Below, one piece after another: positions 51,248-60,495 of a DNA stretch of 64,000 nucleotides (position 1 is its first letter; each line of letters starts with the position of its first letter). The notes beneath the pieces were generated by a model, which searched no databases, had not been told where the DNA came from, and was given only the letters and a program-made list of their open reading frames with translations. This DNA comes from Caulobacter sp. UNC358MFTsu5.1. Its GTDB lineage: Bacteria > Pseudomonadota > Alphaproteobacteria > Caulobacterales > Caulobacteraceae. The stretch is taken from assembly GCF_000712075.1 (NCBI RefSeq), contig NZ_JONW01000006.1, forward strand, positions 620,001-684,000, read 5' to 3'. The translations under genes were made by a program, and so were the position numbers.

Positions 51248-53286
51248 CCGTGCGGCGCTCGGCGCTGGCCCTTGGCCCGCTGCTGGTGCTGCTGGCGGCC
51301 GGCGCGGCGCACGCGCGCGCCCCCGCCTGCGCGCCGGCCCTGCGCGCCATGCCGCCCGGCGACGCCACGGCGGACGCCGCCGGGACAGGCCAGATGTTCG
51401 AAAGCATCGCGGTCGACGGGGTCACCGATGTGATGGCCTCGACCAACAGCGGCGTCCTGGCCGACTTCGACCAGGACGGCCAGGTCGACATCCTGCTGGT
51501 CCAGAGCAGCGGCAGCGTCACGCGGCCCGAGGGCAAGCTGCGCCTTTTGCTCAACAAGGGCTGCTTCCGGTTCGAGGCCCACGACCTGGCGATCATGGAT
51601 GCGCCGTTCAGCGCCGAGCGCCTGGGCGCGCAGACCCAGATCGCCAATGTCGCCGACTTCAACAAGGACGGCTTTCTGGACGTGTTGCTGACCCGCAGCC
51701 GTGGACCGCTGGCCAGTCCATCGAGCGGCAACAGCCTGCTGGTGTCGGATGGCGCGTTCGACCGCTTCCGCGATCTCGGCCCGAAGATGAGGATCACCAA
51801 CGACCAAGCCTATAACCGCGCCACCGCGATCGGCGATCTGAACGGCGACGGCTGGCTCGATTTCGCGGTGGGCGCCGACAATATCGGCAACACGCGCCAA
51901 TACGGCATTCCACGCCATCGGCTCTATCTCTATCGCCCCGCCGCGTCGGGACGGTTCGAGGACGGCCGCTACGAGGATCTCTCCGACAGCGGCGTGGCGC
52001 CGGACTTTCCGGGCGACTTCGCCTGCAACGCCCGGCGCGACCGGGCCGGACCCGACATCCTCTTCCGCGACCTTGACGGAGACGGCGACCTGGACATCGT
52101 CCAGTCCTACCACGTCGACATGAACGGGGCGCGGGCGGGTGATCTATGCGCCAGCGCCGAGTACGACACCGGCGTCTGGGTCTGGCGCAACCGCCTGGCC
52201 GACAGCGGCGTCTTCGGCTTTGACAAGGTCACGGGCAATGGCCTGGCCGAGGAGGGGCGGGCGGTCTACGATCCCTCGACCGAACGCTTCGGGGTGGGCA
52301 AGTCGGCGATGAGCCTGCCTTACCTGTTCTCGGGCGACGTCGACAACGACGGGCGCCTGGACCTTCTGGCCCTGGGCCCGACCGATCCCAGCTGGACGGT
52401 GAAGACCGATCCGGCCGCCGTGCGGTTCTGGCGCAACAAGGGCGACTTCCAGTTCGAGGATCAGACCCGTCAGAGCGGGCTTTCGGTGCTGGATTGGACC
52501 TACCGCCAGTGGGCGGCCTTCTGGGGCGCGACGTTGCCGGCCAAGACCCTGTTCGACCAGATGGCCTGCAAGTACAACGAGCTGCAGGTCTCGATCTGCG
52601 GTCCGATGACCATCGGCGACTACAAGTTCTACCACGCCGACGCGTTGCTGGAGGACTTCGACAACGACGGGAATGTCGACCTCCTGGTCGCCGACCGCCG
52701 CGAGGCCGACGGCATGTGGGGCCTTCTGCGCAACGTGCTCTTCCTGGGAGATGGTCGCGGCGGCTTCAAGCCGGTCAAGACCGAGGTCTCGGGGATCGAC
52801 CGCAATTCGATCGCCATGGAGGCGAGCGACCTCAACGGCGACGGCCTGGTTGACGTGGCCTTGTTCGCCAGCCCCTATAACAGTTATCCGCCGAACCTGC
52901 CGTTCGTGCCGCCGCTCCCGGCCGACCGCAGGCTCAACACCGTCTACTGGAACACCGGGGCGCATGGCGGCCGCGCCAACCATTGGCTGAACCTGCGCTT
53001 CACCGGGGTCGAGGCTGGCCGCCTGATCGGGGCGCGGGTCGAGCTCTACGACGGTCAGCGGCTGCTGGGCAGCCGTCAGCTGCAGACGGCCCAGTCCTAC
53101 AAGTCCGGCGGCGAACTGACCGCGCATTTTGGCCTTGGCAAGCGCAAGACGGCCGACCTGCGCGTGCGCCTCAGCGACGGCGAGGTCAGGACCTTCGCCA
53201 AGCTGGCCGCCGACAGCGGCTATGTCCTCAACCTCGCCGACGGCGGCCGAACGGCCAGCAAGCCTGGATCACAGCGGGGAGGATAG
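51244..53286 (+). CDS. FG-GAP/VCBS repeat protein with ASPIC/UnbV domain
   Basis: 680 residues from GTG 51244 (GTG 51250 possible). Signal ending AHA/R. Many calcium-loop repeats of the FG-GAP type: DFDQDGQVDILLV, DFNKDGFLDVLLT, DLNGDGWLDFAVG, DLDGDGDLDIVQS, DVDNDGRLDLLAL, DFDNDGNVDLLVA and DLNGDGLVDVALF. These build a beta-propeller. A C-terminal UnbV/ASPIC module follows (HWLNLRFTGVEAGRLIGARV, QLQTAQSYKSGGELTAHFGL). Exported binding protein; partner unknown. Confidence 0.9.
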   Translation: MTVRRSALALGPLLVLLAAGAAHARAPACAPALRAMPPGDATADAAGTGQMFESIAVDGVTDVMASTNSGVLADFDQDGQVDILLVQSSGSVTRPEGKLRLLLNKGCFRFEAHDLAIMDAPFSAERLGAQTQIANVADFNKDGFLDVLLTRSRGPLASPSSGNSLLVSDGAFDRFRDLGPKMRITNDQAYNRATAIGDLNGDGWLDFAVGADNIGNTRQYGIPRHRLYLYRPAASGRFEDGRYEDLSDSGVAPDFPGDFACNARRDRAGPDILFRDLDGDGDLDIVQSYHVDMNGARAGDLCASAEYDTGVWVWRNRLADSGVFGFDKVTGNGLAEEGRAVYDPSTERFGVGKSAMSLPYLFSGDVDNDGRLDLLALGPTDPSWTVKTDPAAVRFWRNKGDFQFEDQTRQSGLSVLDWTYRQWAAFWGATLPAKTLFDQMACKYNELQVSICGPMTIGDYKFYHADALLEDFDNDGNVDLLVADRREADGMWGLLRNVLFLGDGRGGFKPVKTEVSGIDRNSIAMEASDLNGDGLVDVALFASPYNSYPPNLPFVPPLPADRRLNTVYWNTGAHGGRANHWLNLRFTGVEAGRLIGARVELYDGQRLLGSRQLQTAQSYKSGGELTAHFGLGKRKTADLRVRLSDGEVRTFAKLAADSGYVLNLADGGRTASKPGSQRGG

Positions 53287-53318
53287 CGCCCAGGCAGGAG
53301 GCTCGGGCCACCGCGTCC

Positions 53319-53342
53319 GCGCCGTCGCCTAGGCGACGGCGC
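53319..53342. terminator. Perfect 24-bp palindrome at the operon end
   Basis: GCGCCGTCGCC (53319-53329), TA, GGCGACGGCGC (53332-53342), 33 bases after the UnbV stop. No T-run follows. Probably a stem that ends or protects the operon transcript. Confidence 0.55.
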
Positions 53343-53437
53343 CCCCTGGCGATTGGCCCGCGAGGCCGGCGCGCAGCGGCGGCCAAGGAACGCGCAACGC
53401 GGGCGGCGTCGACAAACGTCTCGCCAACGCCATTTTA

Positions 53438-53453
53438 TCTGACTAAGGTCAGA
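53438..53453 (+). promoter_or_regulatory. Palindromic operator before the MarR-GNAT gene
   Basis: TCTGAC-TAAG-GTCAGA, immediately upstream of the ATG at 53457. MarR-type regulators usually bind such sites in their own promoter, so autorepression is likely. Confidence 0.5.
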
Positions 53454-53456
53454 GAT

Positions 53457-54362
53457 ATGTCCGGCGACGAAACCCAGGTCCGTCAGTTCAATCGCGCCAT
53501 CACGCGTCGGATCGGCGTGCTGGAGAACGACTATCTGGCGCTGGGGCGATCCCTCGGCCAAGCGCGGCTGCTCTACGAGATCGACAACAGCGATGGCGAC
53601 CTGCTGACCCTGCGCAAGCGTCTGGGGCTGGATTCTGGCTATCTCAGCCGTCTGCTCGGTCTGCTTCAGCGCCAAGGCCTGGTGCAGGTGTCGGCCAGCC
53701 AGGACGACGCGCGCCGTAGGACCGCGACATTGAGCACGCAGGGCCGTCGGGCCAAGGCCGAATACGACACGGTGGCCGACGCCTTCGCCGAGCAGATCCT
53801 CGCGCCGCTGAATCGGGGCCAAAGGGAACGCCTGTTCCAGGCCATGGACACCGTCACCCGGCTGATGAGCGCCCATGCCGTCACCATCGCGCCGGCAGGG
53901 GGCGACGAACCCGCGGTCCGGGCCTGCGTCATCCGCTATTTCGACGAGCTTGCCGAGCGCTTCGAGGGCGGCTTCGACGCCGAGCGCTACACGACGCGGT
54001 CTGCGGAAGCCGACTTCCGTCCTCCGTCGGGGGCCACGCGCCTGGCTTGGCTGGATGATCGGCCCGTCGGCTGCGCCAGCCTCAAGACCCTTGCGGCCGG
54101 CGTCGGAGAGATCAAGCGCGTGTGGGTGGCGCGCGAGGTCCGCGGCCTGGGCGTGGGCGCGCGCCTAGTGCGGGCGCTGGAAGCGGATGCGGCGGGTCTG
54201 GGTCATTCGCGCCTTCGCCTTGGGACCCATCGCGCGCTGACCGAGGCTCAGGGCCTTTACCCTCGGCTAGGCTATCGGCAGGTCGCCCCCTTCGACGATG
54301 ACCCCTTCACCCACGTGTGGTTTGAGAAGGTCGCGCCGTTCGCGGCGTCGCCAGGATCGTGA
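53457..54362 (+). CDS. MarR regulator fused to GNAT acetyltransferase
   Basis: 301 residues. Residues 10-145 form a MarR winged helix (LGQARLLYEIDNSDGDLLTL, LGLDSGYLSRLLGLLQRQGL, DDARRRTATLSTQGRRA). Residues 150-300 are a GNAT domain with the acetyl-CoA signature VWVAREVRGLGVGARLVRAL and the tail ALTEAQGLYPRLGYRQV. A known bifunctional architecture; the natural acetyl acceptor is unknown. Confidence 0.92.
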   Translation: MSGDETQVRQFNRAITRRIGVLENDYLALGRSLGQARLLYEIDNSDGDLLTLRKRLGLDSGYLSRLLGLLQRQGLVQVSASQDDARRRTATLSTQGRRAKAEYDTVADAFAEQILAPLNRGQRERLFQAMDTVTRLMSAHAVTIAPAGGDEPAVRACVIRYFDELAERFEGGFDAERYTTRSAEADFRPPSGATRLAWLDDRPVGCASLKTLAAGVGEIKRVWVAREVRGLGVGARLVRALEADAAGLGHSRLRLGTHRALTEAQGLYPRLGYRQVAPFDDDPFTHVWFEKVAPFAASPGS

Positions 54363-54403
54363 GGAAGGCCGAGGGCTAGGGCCCGCCGCGTCCGGGGCGA
54401 CGT

Positions 54404-55717
54404 TCACCGCGCCGCCGTGGCCGGGCGATAGGCGAAGAGCTGGCCTCGAATGGTCGGAACATAGACCGTGCCGTCCTGATCGATCGTCGTGCCGACGGTG
54501 AACAGGGTTCGTCCGGGCAGGCGCTCGCGGTCCTTCTCGGCCCCGGTGGCTGTGTCGACGACGACCAGATCGTTCTCGCCCTGTCCGCTCGAGACCGTGG
54601 CGTAGGCCAGGCCGTTGGCCGCCTGGGGCGGCAGGCCGTGGTTGATCTGGTCGTCGCGGCGCCAGAGCAACTGGGCGCTCCCGCCCTTGTCCTGGACCGC
54701 CAGCAGAACGCCGCCGCCGCCGCCGGCCGGCATGATCAGGCCGCGCGGCGAGGACGAGACGCTGCCGCCAGACTCATGGCCCATGTCGAAGCGCCAGATC
54801 GTCTTGCCGCTGGCGGCGTCCAGCGCCTGCAAGCCGCCGGCGTTGTCGGTCAGATAGAGACGCTTGCCGTCCGCGGACAAGTCGGGGCTGGCCGCGCTGC
54901 CGCCGGGCAGGGCGTCGTTGGTCCATAGCGGCGTCAGGGACGGGTGTTTTCCTTCCTTCAGCCGCATGGCCCTTAAGCCCGCGTTCGGCGCGCCGGGCGT
55001 CCAGAAGGTGAAGAAGACGGTCCCATGGGCGTCGATCGCCGGCGTGTTGGCGCTGGGGCATTCGGGAAGTCCGCGCATGCACGCCATCGCCCCTTTAGCC
55101 GGGTCGAACGTCGCGCCCGGGACGAGCTCCAGCGGCGGCAGGATCGGCCTTCCGTGGTCCCGATCCAGGACATAGATCCGGCCGATATGGGTGATGAACA
55201 GCAGGTTGCCCGCCGGCGTGAACTGGGCCGATAGCGGCGCGCCGACAATCGGGGTTCTCCACAGCACTTTTCCGTCGTGGTCGTAGGCCCTCATCGCGCT
55301 GCCATCGGCCAGGAAGATGCGGCCGTCTCGATCGAGCAAGGGCGAAGACGACACCGCCATCTTGTCCAGGTCCTGCGCGCACCAGAGGGTTTCGCCGGTG
55401 GCGCGATCCAGGGCGTAGAGGCGACAGCCGGGCGCGGAGGTGGTGACATAGACCCTTCCGGCGCCGTCGGCGGTGGCGCCCAGATTGATCATCCCGCCCG
55501 GGAACTGGCGCGTCCAGGCCAGGGTCAGGTCCGAGGGGCCGCGAACGTCGGCATAGTCGCTGTTGGCGGAGTCGGCGTGGGCGGCCGACCATCCGGGCTG
55601 GTAGGCGCCCGTCACGCGGCTCTCGGAGGCCGCGTCCGCCGCCCCCCCGATCGCCAGAGCCGCGACCATTACGCTCGCCGCCAGCCGGCGCCCGCGCCCC
55701 GTTCTGTCTCCGATCAT
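54404..55717 (-). CDS. Secreted PQQ-like beta-propeller protein
   Basis: 437 residues. Signal VMVAALAIGGAADAAS. Propeller blades contain YALDRATGETLW, GKVLWRTPIVG, LQALDAASGKTIWRF and LFAYRP. Resembles PQQ-binding-repeat (WD40-like) proteins without the catalytic domain of quinoprotein dehydrogenases. Function unknown; no cytochrome partner nearby. Confidence 0.85.
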   Translation of the reverse strand: MIGDRTGRGRRLAASVMVAALAIGGAADAASESRVTGAYQPGWSAAHADSANSDYADVRGPSDLTLAWTRQFPGGMINLGATADGAGRVYVTTSAPGCRLYALDRATGETLWCAQDLDKMAVSSSPLLDRDGRIFLADGSAMRAYDHDGKVLWRTPIVGAPLSAQFTPAGNLLFITHIGRIYVLDRDHGRPILPPLELVPGATFDPAKGAMACMRGLPECPSANTPAIDAHGTVFFTFWTPGAPNAGLRAMRLKEGKHPSLTPLWTNDALPGGSAASPDLSADGKRLYLTDNAGGLQALDAASGKTIWRFDMGHESGGSVSSSPRGLIMPAGGGGGVLLAVQDKGGSAQLLWRRDDQINHGLPPQAANGLAYATVSSGQGENDLVVVDTATGAEKDRERLPGRTLFTVGTTIDQDGTVYVPTIRGQLFAYRPATAAR

Positions 55718-56269
55718 CGCGTACGCTCCGCCTGGTCTTGTCGCCGGAGCGCGGGTGCGCGCTCCGGCGGGCGTAGGGTCGCATCGCGCTTGACGTCTGC
55801 GATGTCGCCAGGGTGTCGAAGGGTGTCGAACTGTATCGGCGACCTTGGCCTTGCTAGAGTCTAACTAGGTAGTAGAAGGCTGGCGCTGTTGTTTGAGCGG
55901 CATGGCGGCTCGCGCTTAAAAGGGGCGAGCATGTTTTCGCACCGTTTTCGGATAGAATATCGCTGCGAGCGGGTCAGCGATAAAGCGGTGCTGAGGCGCA
56001 AAACTACTGCGCGCGTTTTCGTCGGCGTATTCGTCGCGCTTCACCGGCCGCGCGGTTTCCGGACAGGCGATGACGCCCGGCGCTGAGATCTTTCGTTATC
56101 CCGCCGCTCGCCAGACGATCCATCGACTTGGGGACGACTGACCCCCGCACCGTCCTTGCCTCGCTGACGCGAGGTCAGGTTCATTTCAGATCGCCTCGCC
56201 GGCCGCATCGACTTGGCGAGGCGGCTGGATCACCCGCCGCCGACGCGAGGCGGTCGCCCGGGCGGGCCT
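55718..56269. other. Intergenic region with a 10-bp tandem repeat
   Basis: 550 bp with no convincing gene (a 65-codon rightward frame at 55889 lacks protein character). It contains GGGTGTCGAA repeated exactly at 55811 and 55821, upstream of the beta-propeller gene, perhaps a regulatory repeat. Confidence 0.4.
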
Positions 56270-57088
56270 TCAGTACCAGCCGGCCTTGCGCAACGCTCTG
56301 GCGTAGGCGCGGCTCACCGGCGCTCTGGATCCGCCCTTGATCTCCAGCGTCGCGCGACCGTCACGACGCTGAGCGCCTTGGACCGCGCTCTTGGCCACCC
56401 ACCAGGAGCGATGGGTTTGGGCGCCCTCTATCGTGTCGAGCTCGGTTAGCGCGTCGCGAAAGCGCATCAGAATAAGGTGCTGACCAAGCGAGGTGTGCAG
56501 GCGCAGATAGTGATCTTCGGCCTCGACGGCGAAGACCTCAGCATCACGCAGGCCTGGTGAGAGCCGATCCAGCAGACGTGGCGCCGCGCCACGAGTCAGC
56601 GTGCGGGCCTCCAAGTGCTTGGCCTGAGCCAAGGCGTTCACCGATCGCACGGCCATGGCGATGATAAGAACGGGCGGCAAATAAACCGTCAGGAGCCGTG
56701 GGCCCATAGAGCCGTGAAACCTCAGTTGGCCAATCAGCCAGACTAGAACGGTGATCGGCGGCGTGACGGCCAAGGCGACCAGAGCGCCAAACAAACAGGG
56801 GCGCGCTTTGACGGCGCCCACTCGGCCAATCCAAGCGCTGGCGATGGCGGCGAGCAGCGCCCCGACCAGGCATAGTCCCACCCAGTAGACGAGCCGCGAG
56901 ACGATTGGCGCGGCGTCCGTTTCAAACGCGCCGACCAGGGCCAGGAACACGCCAGCCAACGACGATACGGCCAAGGCGCGCGCGACGTGGTTTGCAGGCC
57001 CCGCCGTTGGCGAAGCGCCAACAGACCCTATGAGCCAGCTGCGAAATGAAAACGGCCGTTTGCGTAACGGCGATTGAGGCCCGGACAC
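56270..57088 (-). CDS. Membrane-anchored LytTR transcriptional regulator
   Basis: 272 residues from GTG 57088, which has GGTGGAG upstream. Four hydrophobic segments in the first 150 residues (ALAVSSLAGVFLALVGAF, VYWVGLCLVGALLAAIASAW, FGALVALAVTPPITVLVWLI, LTVYLPPVLIIAMAVRS). A C-terminal LytTR DNA-binding domain follows (DAEVFAVEAEDHYLRLHTSL, MRFRDALTELDTIEGAQTHR, SWWVAKSAV, ISRAYARALRKAGWY-type end). Likely a one-component regulator acting at the membrane; divergent from the DUF2141 gene. Confidence 0.82.
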   Translation of the reverse strand: MSGPQSPLRKRPFSFRSWLIGSVGASPTAGPANHVARALAVSSLAGVFLALVGAFETDAAPIVSRLVYWVGLCLVGALLAAIASAWIGRVGAVKARPCLFGALVALAVTPPITVLVWLIGQLRFHGSMGPRLLTVYLPPVLIIAMAVRSVNALAQAKHLEARTLTRGAAPRLLDRLSPGLRDAEVFAVEAEDHYLRLHTSLGQHLILMRFRDALTELDTIEGAQTHRSWWVAKSAVQGAQRRDGRATLEIKGGSRAPVSRAYARALRKAGWY

Positions 57089-57376
57089 GCGCACTCCACC
57101 AAAGCGTCGAAGGCCAGCGACCACAGCTGAGCTCCAACCTCGGAAAGGAAGATGGTCAACCGAGCAAGTCAATCTCCCAAGTCCAACCGTCTTGGCGCGG
57201 GCCCAAGACATGCCGCTTGCGCCCGCACCCGCGGCAAGCACCACGCTCGCGGCCACGCAATGTCCCAGCCGTTCGCCACGGCGCAGGCCTGCGGCCGGTT
57301 GGTGATCATTCCAGTTGTCCGCTGCGGACCGCCATTGGGGCTCACGCACCGCCGACCTCAGCAACAAGGAATCGCT

Positions 57377-57811
57377 ATGCTTTTGAAGATCGCGCCCCTC
57401 GTGTTGGCCGCCGCCTTCCTCTCCCCCGCGCACGCCCAGGTCCAAAGCGTCCTAGGCGACCTAACCGTCAGCGTCGCCGCGCCTGAAGCCAAACAGGGCG
57501 CGATCTTGGTCGCCCTCTTCGACAGCGCCCACGCCTGGGGCGTGGGAAAGCCTGTCCGTGTCGCGACCGTCTCCGCGGCGGGCGCAGCGCCCAGCGCCAA
57601 CATCGCTGGCCTGCCGCCGGGCGCCTATGCGGTCCGCGCGTTTCAGGACGTCAATGAGAACGGAAAGCTGGACGCCAATCCGTTCGGCCTGCCGGTCGAG
57701 CCTTACGGCTTCTCACGTGACGCCAGGCCCAACATGGGTCCGCCCGCCTTCGAGGCGGCCGCCTTCACGGTGACGGCCGGCGCCAACGCCCAAACCATCC
57801 ATCTGCACTAG
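57377..57811 (+). CDS. DUF2141 secreted protein
   Basis: 144 residues. Signal ending AHA/Q. Core: KQGAILVALFDSAHAWGVGK, IAGLPPGAYAVRAFQDVNEN, GKLDANPFGLPVEPYGFSRD, PAFEAAAFTV, the complete DUF2141 pattern. Ribosome site AAGGA. Followed after 9 bases by the carotenoid oxygenase, so co-transcribed. Confidence 0.9.
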   Translation: MLLKIAPLVLAAAFLSPAHAQVQSVLGDLTVSVAAPEAKQGAILVALFDSAHAWGVGKPVRVATVSAAGAAPSANIAGLPPGAYAVRAFQDVNENGKLDANPFGLPVEPYGFSRDARPNMGPPAFEAAAFTVTAGANAQTIHLH

Positions 57812-57820
57812 GAAAAGGTA

Positions 57821-59278
57821 ATGAACAGACGTGAAATCCTCTGCGGCGCGGCCCTTATGGGCGGGGCCGCCCTGCTGTCGCCCGAAACGGTTTGGGCCGC
57901 CGCTCGCCCCGACTGGACCCTTGGCCTTGCCGATGTTGATAGCGACCTCGCACCGACGGCGATGACGCGCCTGCATGGCCGCGAACCGACCGATCTGGCG
58001 GGCGCGCTCTTTCGCAATGGCCCGGCGAAGTTCCACCGGCCGGGCGGTTCGGTTGGTCACTGGTTTGACGGCGACGGCATGGTTCGGAAATTCACGATCG
58101 CTAACGGACAGGCCCAGCTCAGCGCTCGTTTTGTTGATACGATCAAGCGCCGCAACGACACGGCCGCCAACGCCGTGATTACCCCCGGTTATGGCACCGC
58201 GGCCGGCAAGACTTCGGCGATCACCGGCCCCGATGACACCAACGCGGCCAATACGTCCGTGCTGATGGCGGGCGGTGAGCTGTGGGCGTTGTGGGAGTCC
58301 GGCTCGCCGACCGCCCTGGACCCGGTCACTCTGGAGACGCGAGGCTTCAAGACCCTACGGCCGGACCTAAAAGGCATGCCCTTCCTGGCCCACCCGCGCG
58401 TACAGCCAGACGGGACGATCTGGAACCTCGGCGTAAGCGGCGACCGGGCCCTGGTTTGGACATTGGCGGCGGATGGCGCGTTGAAGAAGGCCGAGTTGAT
58501 CAGCCTTCCCCGCGCCAGTTACATGCACGACTTTACCGCTACCGCGCGCCATCTGGTTTTGGTTCTTCAGCCTTGGGTCCAGACGCGCTCGGCCACGCCG
58601 TTGGCCGCCTCAATGCAATGGAGGCCCGAGCTTGCGACGCAGGTCCTGGTGTTGGACAAGGACGATCTTTCAAAGCGCCGCATCTTCGAGTTGCCGCCCT
58701 TCTTCTTCTTCCATCTGGGGGACGCCTGGGAAGAGAAGGACGGGACGATCCGCTTCGACGCCTGCATCGACAAGGATCCTTCGGGCACCGCTTTGAACGC
58801 CGCAGCGCTGCTTCGCGGACAAGCCGTCAGGGGCGCACCGCCGCGGCGCGCGCTGATAACGTTGCGTGCGGACGGAAAGGGTGACCTGGCCTGGCACGCC
58901 GTCAGCGCGGAGTTTCCTCGGTCCGATCAGCGTTTGGCCGGCCTTGCGCGGCGCTACTCCATCCACCTGACCAGCGAACAGCCCAACCGCCCGCTGTTCC
59001 AAAGCGTGGCGGTGCGCGATTGGAAGAACGAGCGCGACCAAATCTTTGACTTTGGCCCGCGCCACCTTGTTGAGGAGATGGTTTTCGTTTCCCGCCGGGA
59101 CTCTGGTGAGGAACTGGACGGCTGGCTCGTCGGCGCCACGGTAAATTTGGACGCCCAAGCCACAGAGCTGCACATATTCGACGCCCGGCATGTAGAGCAA
59201 GGTCCGCTGGCGGCTTGGCGGGCCCCGGTCGCCTTGCCTGTGACCTTTCATGGGACTTTCGTCCAGGCAGCGCCCTAA
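57821..59278 (+). CDS. Carotenoid oxygenase family protein
   Basis: 485 residues. The signal MNRREILCGAALMGGAALLS is possibly Tat-related. The four iron-binding histidines are visible: H191 (FLAHPRV), H236 (YMHDFTA), H298 (FFFHLGD) and H477 (VTFHGTF). Also GHWFDGDGMV and LLFRNGPAKFHRPGG-like motifs. Cleaves carotenoids, apocarotenoids or stilbenes; substrate unknown. Exported, which is less common for the family. Confidence 0.92.
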   Translation: MNRREILCGAALMGGAALLSPETVWAAARPDWTLGLADVDSDLAPTAMTRLHGREPTDLAGALFRNGPAKFHRPGGSVGHWFDGDGMVRKFTIANGQAQLSARFVDTIKRRNDTAANAVITPGYGTAAGKTSAITGPDDTNAANTSVLMAGGELWALWESGSPTALDPVTLETRGFKTLRPDLKGMPFLAHPRVQPDGTIWNLGVSGDRALVWTLAADGALKKAELISLPRASYMHDFTATARHLVLVLQPWVQTRSATPLAASMQWRPELATQVLVLDKDDLSKRRIFELPPFFFFHLGDAWEEKDGTIRFDACIDKDPSGTALNAAALLRGQAVRGAPPRRALITLRADGKGDLAWHAVSAEFPRSDQRLAGLARRYSIHLTSEQPNRPLFQSVAVRDWKNERDQIFDFGPRHLVEEMVFVSRRDSGEELDGWLVGATVNLDAQATELHIFDARHVEQGPLAAWRAPVALPVTFHGTFVQAAP

Positions 59279-59502
59279 GAGGTCGCGGCACGGCTGACGG
59301 CAGGACGCGGGCGACGCGGCATCAGGTCACGTGAGCGACGTCACTGGCCAGCCATTCCCTACGGCGATGCCCAAGGCTCCGCGCACGGCGCGGACCACCT
59401 GGGAGTCGGACGCGGTGATAGGCTGGGCCGTGGGGGCGACCGCCTCGCTCCTCAAGGGCCGTGCGCGGCGTACCCCTGCCTGGCGAAGCGAAGAACACAA
59501 AG

Positions 59503-59950
59503 TCAGCGAAGCGGCTTGGAGGGGCGCACCGCCACCGCGTCCACCTCGACCAGAATACCTGGTCGCGCCAATCGGACCACATAACGAGGGTGGAGGGCGC
59601 GCACCGGCCCTGCTGCGTAAGGCGGCTTGGCAACGATACGCCGGGAGCAGACCTCGGCGCCGCCAGGACCTAAACGTTCAGTGGCCAGGCCGGAAAGCCG
59701 GGACAGGCTTTTCCTTTAGCTCTGGGGACCTTCCAGGATCCACCGAAGCACGCCGAACCACGACCGCCAGAGCGACCGCTGCAGCCGCACGAAAGCCTCA
59801 CCACCGATCCAGCCGCCCCTGCCCTCCGAAAATGCTGCGCTAAGCCTTGGGAGGGCTTTCCCACTGCGCAGGCCTCTAAAGGTCAGCCCTCCGGCGGATA
59901 GCACAAAATCGGCGGAAAACCAGTCGTTCGGTCGGCCCGTGTTCGCGATG
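59503..59950 (-). pseudogene. Decayed RidA-family gene
   Basis: The minus-strand frame VLSAGGLTFRGLRSGKALPR then GGEAFVRLQRSL is RidA/YjgF-like, and a different frame supplies the C-terminal ALHPRYVVRLARPGILVEVD then AVAVRPSKPLR. No single frame joins them. The neighbouring 59279-59502 and 59951-59997 show no gene. Confidence 0.4.
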
Positions 59951-59997
59951 CCCCCGGGGCGAGCTAAACCTCTCTCATCGTCTGCATGGAGGTGAAG

Positions 59998-60495
59998 ATG
60001 GCCCTGGCTACACTCTTTTCGCGTGTCGGTGATCGTCGACTGGCCCTGACTATTCTTTTGGCTGGCGGAGCGGCCGCAATCATCGATTTCCTCTACCTCA
60101 CGATCGAGACCGCGCTTTCAGGCGGCGATATCCTACGACCGTGGAAGGGGGTCGCGGCGGCCTTGATCGGCGTCCAAGCCGTCGCTACGGCCGGCCCGTC
60201 CATCGCGCTCGTCGGCGTTGCGCTTCATTTTCTTATCGCCATCGGCGCAGCAGCCTTCTATTGCCCTATCGCCGCACGCGCGCCGTTGATGTTGCGCTTT
60301 CCATGGTTCGCGGGCGTTGTTTTTGGCGCGCTCTTCCTACTCGCCATGAACTACATCATCCTGCCGCTGTCGGTGATAGGCCGCCCGCTCTATGTTGGAT
60401 CCAAGGGATTATTCGATGCGCTCGTCAGCCACGTCCTGATGATCGGGCTGCCTATTTCCCTTCTCGCCGCCGCTCGCCTTCGGAAAAGCATCTGA
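59998..60495 (+). CDS. Small integral membrane protein
   Basis: 165 residues from ATG 59998 (GGAGGT upstream; ATG 59986 possible). Four hydrophobic segments: LTILLAGGAAAIIDFLYLTI, GPSIALVGVALHFLIAIGAA, WFAGVVFGALFLLAMNYIIL and HVLMIGLPISLLAAARL. No family name is certain. Confidence 0.75.
   Translation: MALATLFSRVGDRRLALTILLAGGAAAIIDFLYLTIETALSGGDILRPWKGVAAALIGVQAVATAGPSIALVGVALHFLIAIGAAAFYCPIAARAPLMLRFPWFAGVVFGALFLLAMNYIILPLSVIGRPLYVGSKGLFDALVSHVLMIGLPISLLAAARLRKSI

Noticed and set aside
55889..56086. 65-codon rightward frame
   Set aside because: No ribosome site, no family pattern, atypical Arg-rich composition.
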